Part shown: positions 1-9,275 of the stretch, piece after piece | How positions within the stretch are numbered: position 1 is the first letter of the stretch | How the letters are laid out: each line of letters opens with the position of its first letter | Source of the DNA: Pseudomonadota bacterium | Lineage (GTDB): Bacteria > Pseudomonadota > Gammaproteobacteria > Steroidobacterales > Steroidobacteraceae | Assembly (NCBI GenBank): GCA_003242685.1 | Contig: QGVD01000004.1 | Coordinates: 1-64,000, forward strand | Direction: 5' to 3' | Length of the DNA: 64,000 bases | Notes under the pieces: generated by a model | Databases searched by the model: none | What the model was told of the DNA's origin: nothing | The model's input: only the letters and a program-made list of their open reading frames with translations | Program-made: the position numbers and the translations under genes

Positions 1-706
1 GCGTCTGGCCGTTCTGCACGGCCTGCGCGACGTCTCCGCCCTGTGCGCCGACGCCCGGTACGAGGAACGGCATGTCGTCGACGATCGCGCGAACTTCCGC
101 GAGCTCGCGCGGATAGGTGGCGCCGACCACGAGCAGGCAGTTGCCGTTGCGGTTCCAGCGCCGTGCGGCGAGGTCGGCGACCACCTGATAGAGGCGCAGC
201 GGGCGCTGCCCGTTCGGCCGCGTGATCTCGAGGTCCTGCAGCTCGCGCGCGCCGGGATTCGACGTGCGGCAGAGAATCACGACACCCTTGTCGGCGTACC
301 TGAGAAAGGGCTCGAGCGAGTCGAAACCGAGGTACGGATTCACCGTCACCGCGTCGGCGCCGTAGCGCTCGAAGGCCTCGACGGCGTACTTCTCGGCCGT
401 GCTGCCCACGTCGCCGCGCTTGGCGTCGAGGATCACCGGCACGCCGGGATACGTGCGATGGATGTACTCGATCGTGCGCTCGAGCTGATCTTCGGCCTCG
501 CAGGCGGCGTAGTGCGCGAACTGCGGCTTGTACGCGCACACGAGGTCCGCCGTCGCGTCGATGATCGCCTTGTTGAACTGGAATATCGGCGAGGGCTGCG
601 CGGCGATGTGCGACGGAATGCGCTCGATCTCGGGATCGAGACCGACGCACACGAGGGAGTCGTTGCGCTGCCAGGCGGCAGCGAGCCATTCACGGAATCT
701 GCTCAT
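1..706 (-). CDS. pyrF: Orotidine 5'-phosphate decarboxylase, C-terminus cut by window edge
   Basis: PyrF decarboxylates OMP to UMP in the last step of pyrimidine synthesis. The start MSRFREWLAAAW leads into VCVGLDPEIERIP, the N-terminal signature of the longer PyrF group, and VILDAKRGDVGSTA carries the Asp-x-Lys-x-x-Asp catalytic element. About 235 residues are visible; the rest lies beyond base 1. The ATG overlaps the mnmG stop by four bases (ATGA), so the two genes are translationally coupled. pyrD (class 1B) is elsewhere in the window, so the pathway genes are scattered. The mnmG-pyrF pairing is unusual, because mnmG is commonly followed by rsmG and parAB. Confidence 0.93.
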   Translation of the reverse strand, partial: MSRFREWLAAAWQRNDSLVCVGLDPEIERIPSHIAAQPSPIFQFNKAIIDATADLVCAYKPQFAHYAACEAEDQLERTIEYIHRTYPGVPVILDAKRGDVGSTAEKYAVEAFERYGADAVTVNPYLGFDSLEPFLRYADKGVVILCRTSNPGARELQDLEITRPNGQRPLRLYQVVADLAARRWNRNGNCLLVVGATYPRELAEVRAIVDDMPFLVPGVGAQGGDVAQAVQNGQT

Positions 707-2607
707 GCCACGCGCATGCGCATGCTGCGCTTCTTGAGGTGTACCAGGAGAATCGAGACCGCAGCCGGCGTCACGCCGGGAATGCGCGCCGCCTGTCCGA
801 CGGTCGCGGGACGCACTTCGGCGAGCCGCTGCCGCACCTCGGTCGACAGACCCGTGAGCGAAGCGTAGTCGAGATCCTCGGGAAGCGGCGTTTCCTCGTT
901 GCGCCGCTGGCGCTCGATCTCTTCCTGCTGCCGCTCGATGTAGCCGCTGTACTTGGCGCGCACCTCGACCTGCAGACGGATCTGCGCGGGCAGCCGGTCG
1001 TCGAGGGTGTCCCACTCGGACCTTCCCGCGATCTCCGCGAGCTGCTCGAAGCTCACCTCGGGACGGCGCAGCAGCTCGAATGCGGTGGTCTCGCGCCCGA
1101 GCGGTCCGCCCAGCACGCGCCGGGACCACTCCTCCGGCACGTCCTCGGGCCTGATCCGCACGCTTCGGAGGCGCTCGACTTCGCGATCCGACAGACGCTG
1201 TTTCTCCTCGAACAGCCGCCAGCGCTCGTCGTCGACGAGCCCGAGCTCGCGGCCCTTCGGGGTGAGGCGCAGATCGGCATTGTCCTCGCGCAGGAGCATG
1301 CGATGCTCGGCGCGGCTGGTGAACATGCGGTACGGCTCGCGTGTCCCGCGCGTCACCAGGTCGTCGATGAGCACGCCGATGTAGGCTTCGCTGCGCTTCG
1401 GGATCCACGGCTCCTGGCCGCGCACGCGCAGCGCCGCGTTGATGCCCGCGACGATGCCCTGCGCCGCGGCTTCCTCGTAGCCGGTCGTGCCGTTGATCTG
1501 GCCCGCGAAGAACAGACCTTCGATGAACTTCGTCTCGAGCGAGGGCTTCAGGTCGCGCGGATCGAAGTAGTCGTACTCGATGGCGTAACCGGGGCGGGTG
1601 AGGTGCGCGTGCTCGAAGCCGCGGATGGTGCGGACGAAGGCGTACTGCACGTCGAACGGCAGGCTGGTCGAGATACCGTTCGGATAGACCTCATGCGTGT
1701 CGAGGCCCTCCGGCTCGACGAAGATCTGGTGCGAGGTCTTGTCCGCGAAGCGGAAGACCTTGTCCTCGACCGAAGGACAGTAGCGTGGCCCCACGCCTTC
1801 GATCCGCCCGGTGAACATCGGTGAGCGGTCGGTCGCCGCGCGGATGATCTCGTGGGTGCGCTCGTTCGTACACGTAATGAAACAATTGACTTGCCTTGGG
1901 TGCTCACTGGCGCGCCCAAGGAACGAAAAGACCGGCAGTGGATCGTCGCTCGGCTGCGGCGTCATCACCGAAAAGTCGATGGTGCGGCCATCGATGCGCG
2001 GCGGCGTGCCCGTCTTGAGGCGGCCCACCCGGAACGGCAGCTCGCGGAGCTTCGCCGCGAGGCGGTTCGACGGCGGATCGCCCGCGCGTCCGCCCTGATA
2101 GCTCTCGAGCCCGACGTGAATCCTGCCGCCGAGGAAGGTCCCGACCGTGAGCACGACGGCGGGCGCTTCGAAAACGATGCCGCCGACGGTGACCACTCCG
2201 GTCACGCGCTCGCCCCGGATCTCGAGGTCCGCGACCTCCTGCTGGAACAGCACGAGCCCCGGCTGGTTCTCGAGCATGCTGCGGATCGCCTGACGGTAGA
2301 GCTGCCGATCCGCCTGCGCGCGCGTGGCGCGCACCGCCGGGCCCTTGCTCGCATTGAGCGTGCGGAACTGGATGCCCGCACGATCCGCGGCGCGCGCCAT
2401 GGCTCCGCCCAGCGCGTCGATCTCCTTCACCAGGTGACCCTTGCCGATGCCGCCGATCGCCGGATTGCAGCTCATCTGCCCCAGCGTCTCGATGCTGTGG
2501 GTGAGCAGCAGCGTCCGCGCACCCATGCGCGCCGCCGCGAGCGCGGCTTCCGTCCCGGCATGGCCGCCGCCGACGACGATCACATCGAAGGGGTGTGCGA
2601 AACGCAT
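703..2607 (-). CDS. mnmG: tRNA uridine-5-carboxymethylaminomethyl(34) synthesis enzyme MnmG
   Basis: The product is a 634-residue FAD-dependent enzyme that works with MnmE to install the 5-carboxymethylaminomethyl group on wobble U34 of certain tRNAs. The N-terminal dinucleotide-binding motif VIVVGGGHAGTEAALAAARMG is followed by the family blocks MSCNPAIGGIGKGHLV and ALNASKGPAVRATRAQADR (here with LNASKGP). PRYCPSVEDKV and a C-terminal helical region (TGLSTEVRQRLAEVRP) complete the family pattern, and the length is normal. It overlaps pyrF by four bases. Its partner mnmE lies about 12 kb away at 14581-15939 instead of close by. Confidence 0.97.
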   Translation of the reverse strand: MRFAHPFDVIVVGGGHAGTEAALAAARMGARTLLLTHSIETLGQMSCNPAIGGIGKGHLVKEIDALGGAMARAADRAGIQFRTLNASKGPAVRATRAQADRQLYRQAIRSMLENQPGLVLFQQEVADLEIRGERVTGVVTVGGIVFEAPAVVLTVGTFLGGRIHVGLESYQGGRAGDPPSNRLAAKLRELPFRVGRLKTGTPPRIDGRTIDFSVMTPQPSDDPLPVFSFLGRASEHPRQVNCFITCTNERTHEIIRAATDRSPMFTGRIEGVGPRYCPSVEDKVFRFADKTSHQIFVEPEGLDTHEVYPNGISTSLPFDVQYAFVRTIRGFEHAHLTRPGYAIEYDYFDPRDLKPSLETKFIEGLFFAGQINGTTGYEEAAAQGIVAGINAALRVRGQEPWIPKRSEAYIGVLIDDLVTRGTREPYRMFTSRAEHRMLLREDNADLRLTPKGRELGLVDDERWRLFEEKQRLSDREVERLRSVRIRPEDVPEEWSRRVLGGPLGRETTAFELLRRPEVSFEQLAEIAGRSEWDTLDDRLPAQIRLQVEVRAKYSGYIERQQEEIERQRRNEETPLPEDLDYASLTGLSTEVRQRLAEVRPATVGQAARIPGVTPAAVSILLVHLKKRSMRMRVA

Positions 2608-2799
2608 GTCCGTATATGTCGCATGTCAGTACAAATCGCGAGGAGGGCCGCCGCAGGCGGGCGGTATTGTAGGTGCCGGCTGCGCGGAAGGCACGTGCCC
2701 CGCGCATGGAGCGAGCGCGAGGCACGTGACATTGGCACGCTGTCTGCTGGAGATCGCGTTCGCTCGTCGTTCCAGTCGACGCGCGAGGCACAGTAGCAC

Positions 2800-4407
2800 A
2801 TGACTACCGCCGGAATCGAAAGCACCACGAGATATCACCTGGTACATGGCGGCAGGCGCGCACCGTCCGACGATCGGCGGGGAAAGCTCGAGCCCGCGCT
2901 GCTCGCCGGCGGCATCGGGCTGTGGGAGCTCGATCTGCGGCTGGATGAGCTGAGACTCTACGGTGCCGCGCGCGAGCTGCTGGGCCTGCCCGAAGACTCC
3001 GAGGTAAGTCTCGACAGACTGCGGGAGCGGCTCGAGCCCGCACAGCGCGCCGTCTTCGATGCAGCCCTGACCTCGGCACTCGCCGCGGAAGGGTCCGGGC
3101 ATTTCGAATGCGAGCTGAGAATCGAAACGCCCGACGAGCCTGCGCGCTGGATCGCATGGCACGGCCAGGCGGAATTTACAGAGCAGGGAAAAACTCGCCT
3201 TCCTCTTCGAGTGGTCGGCACGCTGAGCGACGTCACGGACCGCCGGCGCATGCAGGATTCGCTGCGCCGAACGGAGGCGGCGGCGCGCGAGGCGGATCGC
3301 CGCAAGGACGAGTTCCTGTCACTTCTCGCTCACGAGCTGCGCAACCCGCTCGCGCCCCTGAGCAGCGGCCTGCAGATCATGCGACGCCCCGGCGCGAGCA
3401 GCGCGATGGTCGACGCCGCCCGCAACATGATGGAGCGCCAGCTCGCGCAGCTCACGGGCCTCATCGACGATCTGCTCGACGTCAGCCGCATCGCCCGCAA
3501 CAAGCTCGAGCTGCACACCGAACGAGTGGACCTGGCGCAGATCGTCGCCGCGGCAGTGGAGAAGAGCCTGCCGCTCATCGCGCAGGGCGGGCACGATTTC
3601 ACGCAGCAGATGCCGGCCGAGCCGGTGATCGTCGAGGCGGATCCGCAGCGGCTCGCGCAGGCGATATCGAAGCTCCTCGACAACAGCGCGAAGTTCACGC
3701 CGCCAGGCGGATCCATCCGCCTCACGGTCGAGCGCCAGAGGGGTGAGGTCGCGATCCGGGTCAGCGATACGGGCGTCGGGTTTTCCGAGAACGCCCTCCC
3801 TGGCGTGTTCGATCCGTATGCACTGCCCGATCGCTGCCCCGACCATGGCGGCGGGCTCGGGCTGGGCCTGCCGCTCGTGCGCGGCATCGTGGAGATGCAC
3901 GGCGGGTCGGTGAGCGCGTACAGCGATGGACCCGGCAGGGGGAGCACCTTCGTCGTGCACCTGCCGCTGCGGGCGTCGGGCTCTCCTGCAACCGTTCCTC
4001 CCCGGGAGAAAGCGGTATCTGCGGAAGCGGGCGTGCGTCACTCGATACTCGTCGTCGACGACAATCGCGACAGCGCGGCGAGCCTCGCCATGATGCTCGA
4101 GCTGCTCGGCCACGAAGCGCGCGCGACTCACGACGGCGAGAGGGCGATCGAGCTTGCGGCGGAGCTGCAGCCCGATCTCATCTTCCTGGACATCGGCATG
4201 CCGCGGGTGAACGGCTTCGAGGTCGCGCGGCGCATCCGCGAGCAGCCGTGGGGCCGCGACGTCAGGATCGTCATGCTCACGGGCTACGGGCAGGAAGAGG
4301 ACCGGCGGCTCTCGAGGGAAGCCGGCGCTGACGACTACCTCGTCAAGCCGGTCGATCCCGTCGAGCTCGAACGCATCCTTACGCAGCCGGGCGCTCGGCA
4401 CCACTGA
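2800..4407 (+). CDS. Hybrid sensor histidine kinase with C-terminal receiver domain
   Basis: This 535-residue soluble hybrid kinase has no evident membrane segment. Residues 30-150 form a PAS/PAC-like sensor ending in GTLSDVTDRRRMQ. A HisKA domain follows with the phospho-acceptor His178 in LLAHELRNPLAP, then an HATPase_c domain with N box LLDNSAKF, SDTGVGF and GGLGLGLPLV (about 275-390). A receiver domain from about 414 carries the probable phospho-site Asp464 in FLDIGMP and KPVD near the end. No cognate output regulator is adjacent, so it probably signals by phosphorelay or His-Asp transfer to a distant partner. It is divergent from mnmG. The signal it senses cannot be read from the sequence. 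Confidence 0.9.
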   Translation: MTTAGIESTTRYHLVHGGRRAPSDDRRGKLEPALLAGGIGLWELDLRLDELRLYGAARELLGLPEDSEVSLDRLRERLEPAQRAVFDAALTSALAAEGSGHFECELRIETPDEPARWIAWHGQAEFTEQGKTRLPLRVVGTLSDVTDRRRMQDSLRRTEAAAREADRRKDEFLSLLAHELRNPLAPLSSGLQIMRRPGASSAMVDAARNMMERQLAQLTGLIDDLLDVSRIARNKLELHTERVDLAQIVAAAVEKSLPLIAQGGHDFTQQMPAEPVIVEADPQRLAQAISKLLDNSAKFTPPGGSIRLTVERQRGEVAIRVSDTGVGFSENALPGVFDPYALPDRCPDHGGGLGLGLPLVRGIVEMHGGSVSAYSDGPGRGSTFVVHLPLRASGSPATVPPREKAVSAEAGVRHSILVVDDNRDSAASLAMMLELLGHEARATHDGERAIELAAELQPDLIFLDIGMPRVNGFEVARRIREQPWGRDVRIVMLTGYGQEEDRRLSREAGADDYLVKPVDPVELERILTQPGARHH

Positions 4408-4448
4408 CCGAGGCATGCGGCAGGCGGCCGTGTACGATATGGCCCGCC

Positions 4449-5960
4449 ATGCGGCGGGCATCGTCATTCGTCATCGCTGTCTCGGCCCTGCTGGGCGTCT
4501 GCGCGTCCTCGTGTGACGCGGCATCGGATGGCTCCACGGAGCAGCGCTCTGCCGCACCCAAGGCGCTCGTTCTCGAGCCCTGCCGGATCGCCGACCCCAT
4601 CGGCACCAGTGCGATCACCGCGGAGTGCGGGACGCTGCGCGTGCCGGAAGATCCCGCACGGCCGGATGGCCGGCAGATCGGTCTCTTCGTGGCTCGCGTC
4701 CCGGCGATCAGCCGGCGCAAGCAGCCGGATCCGCTCTTCGTGATTGCCGGCGGCCCGGGGATGGCATCGAGCGAGTTCTTCGCCAGCGTCGCGCCCGCCT
4801 TTGCACGCATCCAGCGCAATCGCGACATCGTGCTGGTCGATCAGCGCGGCACGGGCCGCTCGAACGCGCTCAACTGCGGGCTCGTCGACGAAGCCCTGTG
4901 GCAGGCGCACGAAGAGGTGATCGCCGCCGAGGCGGAACGGTGCCTCACCGCCCTCGGCACGCGCGCCGACGTGAAGTTCTACACGACGAGCATCGCGGTG
5001 CAGGACCTGGAGCGGGTCCGCACGGCGTTCGGCTATGAACGCATCAATCTCTATGGCGTGTCGTACGGAACACGCGTGGCGCAGCACTTCGTGCGACGCT
5101 TTCCCGACCGTGTGCGCAGCATGATCCTCGACGGCGTCGTGCCGCCCGAAGTGGCGCTCGGACCCGATCTGGCGTTGCATGCGGAAGCAGCGCTCGAACG
5201 CATACTCGCACGCTGCGAGCGCGCACCCGAGTGCCGGGAACGCTTCGGCGATCCGCAGCGGATCTACCGCGAGCTTCGTGCGCAGCTCGCCGAGGAACCG
5301 ATCGAGGTGGTGCTTCCCGATCCGACCACGGGCGAGATGCGACGGCTCGAGTTCACCGAGCTGCACCTCGCGGCGGCGCTGCGACTCGCCACGTACTCGG
5401 CCGATCAGGCATCGCTCCTGCCGCTCTCGCTCTACATGGCGCAGCACGATCACGACTTCGTACCGCTCGCCGCTCAGTTCCTTCTGACCAGCCGCTCTCT
5501 CGAGGAGCAGCTCGCCTACGGCATGCACAATGCCGTGGTGTGCACCGAGGACGTACCTTTCTTCGAGGTCACGGACGAAGACCGCGCGCGTCTCGCGCAG
5601 ACGTATCTCGGCACTGCTGCGGTCGATATGCTGCTCACCGTGTGCGGGAGCTGGCCGCGGGGCATGATGGATCCGGATCTGCATGCGCCCCTCGTAAGCG
5701 ACGTCCCCGCGCTGCTGCTCTCGGGCGGCGACGATCCTGTGACTCCGCCGCTGTACGCGGAGCAGGCAATGAAGGGGCTTTCGAACGCCGTGCACGTCTC
5801 GCTCGCCGGCATGGGACACGGTCAGGTCGTCGCGCCCTGCGTGGACCGTGTCATGGCGCAGTTCCTCGAGCAGGCTGCCCCGAAGAAGCTCGACATCTCG
5901 TGCACGCAGCGGGTGACGCCGCCGCCGTTCTTCACTTCCCTCGCGGGCCCCGCGCCCTGA
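4449..5960 (+). CDS. Secreted alpha/beta hydrolase, TAP-like / proline iminopeptidase-like
   Basis: This 503-residue protein has an N-terminal export signal of about 24 residues; Cys18 and Cys22 could allow lipidation but neither lies in a clean lipobox. The alpha/beta-hydrolase fold shows the oxyanion region VIAGGPGM, the DQRGTGRS block and the nucleophile elbow GVSYG (Ser205). It also has a late acidic SGGDDPVTPP (Asp428/429) and GMGHG (His457). The combination of DQRGTGRS and a TAP-type C-terminus is typical of periplasmic peptidases that release N-terminal residues. Several paired cysteines fit an oxidising compartment. The substrate is unknown. Confidence 0.85.
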   Translation: MRRASSFVIAVSALLGVCASSCDAASDGSTEQRSAAPKALVLEPCRIADPIGTSAITAECGTLRVPEDPARPDGRQIGLFVARVPAISRRKQPDPLFVIAGGPGMASSEFFASVAPAFARIQRNRDIVLVDQRGTGRSNALNCGLVDEALWQAHEEVIAAEAERCLTALGTRADVKFYTTSIAVQDLERVRTAFGYERINLYGVSYGTRVAQHFVRRFPDRVRSMILDGVVPPEVALGPDLALHAEAALERILARCERAPECRERFGDPQRIYRELRAQLAEEPIEVVLPDPTTGEMRRLEFTELHLAAALRLATYSADQASLLPLSLYMAQHDHDFVPLAAQFLLTSRSLEEQLAYGMHNAVVCTEDVPFFEVTDEDRARLAQTYLGTAAVDMLLTVCGSWPRGMMDPDLHAPLVSDVPALLLSGGDDPVTPPLYAEQAMKGLSNAVHVSLAGMGHGQVVAPCVDRVMAQFLEQAAPKKLDISCTQRVTPPPFFTSLAGPAP

Positions 5961-5997
5961 GACACCCGGACGGAAACACAAAGAAACGAGAACACGA

Positions 5998-6729
5998 GTG
6001 ATCGAGGCGAGGGGGCTCAGCAAGCGCTTCGGACGGATCGAAGCGGTACGCGACGTCACGTTCGATGCGGCTGACGGGCGCATCACGGGTCTGCTCGGCC
6101 CGAACGGTGCGGGCAAATCGACCACGCTGCGCATTCTCTATACGGTGCTGAAGCCGGATGCCGGCGAGGCGCGCATCGACGGCATCGACGTCGCGCGTCA
6201 GCCGCTCGAGGCGCGCAGGCACCTCGGTGCGCTGCCTCACGGCGCAGGCATCTATCCGCACCTTTCGGCGCGCGAGAACATCGAATACTTCGGTGCGCTG
6301 CACGGCATGTCGCGCCCGAAGGCGCGCGAGCGCGCCGAGGAGCTCATCGAGCTGCTCGAAATGCAGTCCTTCGCGGACCGGCGGGCGCGGGGATTCTCGC
6401 AGGGGCAGCGGCTCAAGACCGCGCTCGCCCGTGCGCTCGTGCACAACCCGCGCAACGTGCTGCTCGACGAGCCCACGAACGGGCTCGACGTCATGGCGGT
6501 GAGGAGCCTGCGCCGCCTGCTGGAGCGGCTGCGCGAAGCCGGGCACTGCGTGCTCTTCTCGAGCCACGTGATGCAGGAAGTCGCGGCGCTGTGCGACGAC
6601 GTCGTGGTGATCGCGCGCGGCACGGTCGTCGCGCGCGGCACGCTCGACCAGGTGCGCGCGAAGGCGGGTGAGGACAACCTCGAGGAGGCCTTCGTGAGAC
6701 TCATCGGCTCCGCGGAGGGACTCGGCTGA
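5998..6729 (+). CDS. natA: ABC transporter ATP-binding protein, NatA-like
   Basis: The 243-residue ATPase starts at a GTG. It has Walker A GPNGAGKST (residues 34-42), a signature loop of the FSQGQRLK type in place of LSGGQ, Walker B VLLDEPTNGLD, and a switch His in FSSHV. This pattern matches ATPases of ABC-2 exporters and of the Na+ exporter NatA. The stop codon overlaps the start of the permease gene downstream (TGATG), so the two make one transporter. The transported substrate cannot be read from the sequence; the NatA label rests on family resemblance. Confidence 0.88.
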   Translation: MIEARGLSKRFGRIEAVRDVTFDAADGRITGLLGPNGAGKSTTLRILYTVLKPDAGEARIDGIDVARQPLEARRHLGALPHGAGIYPHLSARENIEYFGALHGMSRPKARERAEELIELLEMQSFADRRARGFSQGQRLKTALARALVHNPRNVLLDEPTNGLDVMAVRSLRRLLERLREAGHCVLFSSHVMQEVAALCDDVVVIARGTVVARGTLDQVRAKAGEDNLEEAFVRLIGSAEGLG

Positions 6730-7907
6730 TGCGCGCGATCCTCACGGTCTTCGCGAAGGAGTTCCGCGAGAACCTGCGCGACCGGCGCACGGTGATCTCC
6801 GCGCTGCTGTTCGGTCCTCTGTTCGGCCCGCTGCTCTTCGCCGCGGCGCTGTCATTCATGGTCCAGCGCGGTGTGACGCAGAGCGATCGCCCCATCGCGC
6901 TCGCGGTGGCGCATGCGGAACGCGCGCCGCGTCTCGTCGAGTTCCTGGCACAGCGCGGTGTCGAGATCGAGCGTGTGGGCTACGACGAGGAGCAGGCCCG
7001 CGCGGCGGTACGCGAGCGACGCAAGCGGCTCGTGCTTTCGATTCCCGAAGACTTCGCGGAGCGCTTCACTTCGGCACAGCCCGCCGCGCTCCTGCTGTAC
7101 GTCGATTCATCCGACCCGGAGCGGGGTCCCGAGGCGCAGCGCGTGCGCGCGCTGATCGGGCAGTACGGGGGACAGCTCGCGCTGCTGCGCGCGCTCGCGC
7201 GCGGCGTCGATCCGCTCATCCTCACACCGGTCGTCGTGCACGACATCGACGTCTCGACGCCCGCGAGTCGCGCGATGCTGGCGCTCGGCGCGTTCAGCTA
7301 CATCGTACTGCTCACGATGCTGACCGGCGGGCTCTATCTCTCGATCGACGCGACGGCCGGAGAACGGGAGCGCGGTTCGCTCGAGCCGCTGCTCACCGTG
7401 CCGGTGCCGCGCGCGCACCTCATCTACGGCAAGATCCTCGCGGCCTGCGCCTACATGCTGCTGTCGCTGGTGCTCACCGTCACGGCCTTCATGGTGGCGC
7501 TGCGCTTTGTCGGCCTCGAGCGCTTCGGCATGAGCGTGAACTTCGGTCCGCTGACGGCGCTCAAGGTCGTGGCGGCGTGCGCGCCGCTCATTCCGCTCGG
7601 TGCGGCGCTGATGACGACGGTGGCCGCGTTCACGCGCAGTTATCGCGAGGCGCAGACCTGGCTGGGATTGCTGCTGCTCGTGCCCACTCTTCCGCTGCTC
7701 TACGCCGGCGTAACGGGTGCACGGCCGACGACCGCGCTCATGCTCGTGCCTTCACTGAGCCAGCATTTTCTCGTCACGAGCCTGCTGCGCGACGAGGCGA
7801 TCCCTGTGCTGCATGGCGTGCTGTCGGCGGGCGCGACCCTGGCGCTCGGCGCGCTGCTCGCCGCTTTCGCGGGAAGGCTCTATCGCCGCGAAGCGCTGCT
7901 CGGCTGA
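6729..7907 (+). CDS. natB: ABC-2 type permease, NatB-like
   Basis: This 392-residue membrane protein is the partner of the preceding ATPase. It has one N-terminal hydrophobic segment (residues 21-45) and a long extracytoplasmic region of about 130 residues (SDRPIALAVAHAERAPR onward). A cluster of about five membrane helices runs from residue 180 to the end and includes the ABC-2 motif ATAGERERGSLEPLL. This NatB/ABC2_membrane_3 layout fits export of small ions, drugs or peptides. The gene starts within the natA stop codon. The convergent neighbour is the small metallopeptidase-like gene. Confidence 0.88.
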   Translation: MRAILTVFAKEFRENLRDRRTVISALLFGPLFGPLLFAAALSFMVQRGVTQSDRPIALAVAHAERAPRLVEFLAQRGVEIERVGYDEEQARAAVRERRKRLVLSIPEDFAERFTSAQPAALLLYVDSSDPERGPEAQRVRALIGQYGGQLALLRALARGVDPLILTPVVVHDIDVSTPASRAMLALGAFSYIVLLTMLTGGLYLSIDATAGERERGSLEPLLTVPVPRAHLIYGKILAACAYMLLSLVLTVTAFMVALRFVGLERFGMSVNFGPLTALKVVAACAPLIPLGAALMTTVAAFTRSYREAQTWLGLLLLVPTLPLLYAGVTGARPTTALMLVPSLSQHFLVTSLLRDEAIPVLHGVLSAGATLALGALLAAFAGRLYRREALLG

Positions 7908-7967
7908 GCACTTCGCGCGCGCATTCGGTTCGCCGGCATCACACCGGCGCTTCGTGCGCGGCACCGA

Positions 7968-8399
7968 TCACGCGTGTTGGCGGGCGGTTGCGGTGCAGGC
8001 ATCCTGCCCACTTCCCGGCGCATGGAGCGCGAGGAGCCTGCGGAAGCGGTGCGCGTGCCGCTCGGCGAACTCGCGCGCTTCGACCTCGAAGCGATTCTGC
8101 CAGTAGCCGCGGCGCAGCCACTCGATGACGTAGCGCAGGCTCGTGAGCGTGCGCGTCTCCCACTGATGCAGCACGTGACAGTACTCGTGCAGCATCAGCA
8201 CGGGATCCGAGAAGAATTCCTCGGCGCTGCCGCGCAGATAGATGCATCTGCGGCGCGTGGTGGCGATGCACCGCACGTGCAGGCGCGCGAAGAGCGAATG
8301 CTCGATCACGCGCACGTCGTCGACGGCCGCGCCGAAGAGCGGCTCGAGCGCGGCACGCACGTGAGGCGGCAAAGGCACTCTTCGCCCGAAACGCATCAC
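7968..8399 (-). CDS. Small HExxH metallopeptidase-like protein (DUF4157-like)
   Basis: The 143-residue protein opens with LPPHVRAALEPLFGAAVDDV, which resembles the start of the DUF4157 (eCIS-core) domain. It carries a zincin motif HEYCHVLHQW, and downstream YWQNRFEVEAREFA may supply a third acidic ligand. No signal peptide or membrane helix is visible. DUF4157 domains often sit in long toxin or contractile-injection proteins; here the domain stands alone among small accessory genes. A cytoplasmic zinc peptidase is the simplest reading. Its substrate is unknown. Confidence 0.7.
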   Translation of the reverse strand: MMRFGRRVPLPPHVRAALEPLFGAAVDDVRVIEHSLFARLHVRCIATTRRRCIYLRGSAEEFFSDPVLMLHEYCHVLHQWETRTLTSLRYVIEWLRRGYWQNRFEVEAREFAERHAHRFRRLLALHAPGSGQDACTATARQHA

Positions 8400-8441
8400 G
8401 GACGATATCGTCCTATCCCATGCAGGGCACTGACCTGCTGC

Positions 8442-8657
8442 TCAGCCGCGCGGCGGCTGCGGGCGCCACCAGGCCGTTCGCCAGCTCGCACGAAACGCCG
8501 CGCCCGTTGCGACGTCGAGCCACAGCGGCTCTCCATCCATCGACTCGCCCACGCGGATGGCGCGACGCGCCGTCTTCTCTCGCTCGGGCTCCATGCACAG
8601 CTCCACGGCTTCGCTGAACGGCGGAAGCGCTTCCGAAAGCTTCGTCCACTGAATCAT
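8442..8657 (-). CDS. Small DUF551-like protein (paralogue of 9276-9548)
   Basis: This 71-residue protein starts at an ATG preceded by a GGGAAG ribosome site; an upstream GTG at 8711 would add 18 residues but has no such site. The pattern MIQWTKLSEALPP and the tail WRTAWWRPQPP recall DUF551 proteins (W-x-x-V...LP...W-x-P). The core GEPLWLDVATGAAF aligns with AAPLWLNALTDEPF in the gene at 9276, so the two are diverged copies. DUF551 proteins have no established function and are often phage-associated. Confidence 0.6.
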   Translation of the reverse strand: MIQWTKLSEALPPFSEAVELCMEPEREKTARRAIRVGESMDGEPLWLDVATGAAFRASWRTAWWRPQPPRG

Positions 8658-8824
8658 TGCGTGACTTCCCGTGTTGAAGTGAACGAGCGCCGGTGCGGCC
8701 GGCCGCTTCACGCGCGATTATCGCAGGGATTCATGACGAAAAGCTGCATCACGCCGAGCTGGATCGCGGCAGGAAGGCACAGCGGTTGCTGCGTCTGTCC
8801 CGGAGTTTCGCGGAGAAGGCGCCC

Positions 8825-9202
8825 ATGATCCGCTTCAGCGTGAGCAACGGTGAGCAGGCAGGTGAAACGATCGGACCCGCGCCTTTCTTCCGGCTGGCCG
8901 GCGGCTCGCTGCTGTCGGGAGCGGACGGCAGGGAGATCGCGCATCACCTCGGATTCATCTGGGAGTACCAGGGGCGCCTCTTCAGGCGTATCGACTCGCA
9001 GGACCCGCTGGCCGTTCACTTCGAAGGCCACTACGGCGCCGCGAGCGAGACACTGGGCCCCTTCACACACTTCTGGGTCGTCGACGGCGCGGCCTATGGC
9101 GACGGAGAACGCCTCGCGACACTCGACGAAGGGCAGGCGCACTGGTGCGCGATGATGACCCGGGAGCGCTGGCCCATCATGGTGCTGAGACCTCCGGACT
9201 GA
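8825..9202 (+). CDS. Hypothetical protein between the two DUF551-like genes
   Basis: I do not recognise this 125-residue protein. It begins MIRFSVSNGEQAGETIG and contains aromatic-rich beta-like segments (FIWEYQGRLFRRID, THFWVVDGAAYGDGERL). There is no signal peptide, membrane helix or cysteine pair. The ATG at 8825 is preferred because upstream residues in the same frame look non-coding. Its position between two DUF551-like paralogues, on a different strand from one of them, suggests a small accessory cassette. Its function is unknown. Confidence 0.55.
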   Translation: MIRFSVSNGEQAGETIGPAPFFRLAGGSLLSGADGREIAHHLGFIWEYQGRLFRRIDSQDPLAVHFEGHYGAASETLGPFTHFWVVDGAAYGDGERLATLDEGQAHWCAMMTRERWPIMVLRPPD

Positions 9203-9275
9203 GCCCGCGCGACCGGGCGCACGGGCACGAATCTTGCGGAAGCTCCAGCCGGTCCGTGGCCTGGCGTTCACGATC

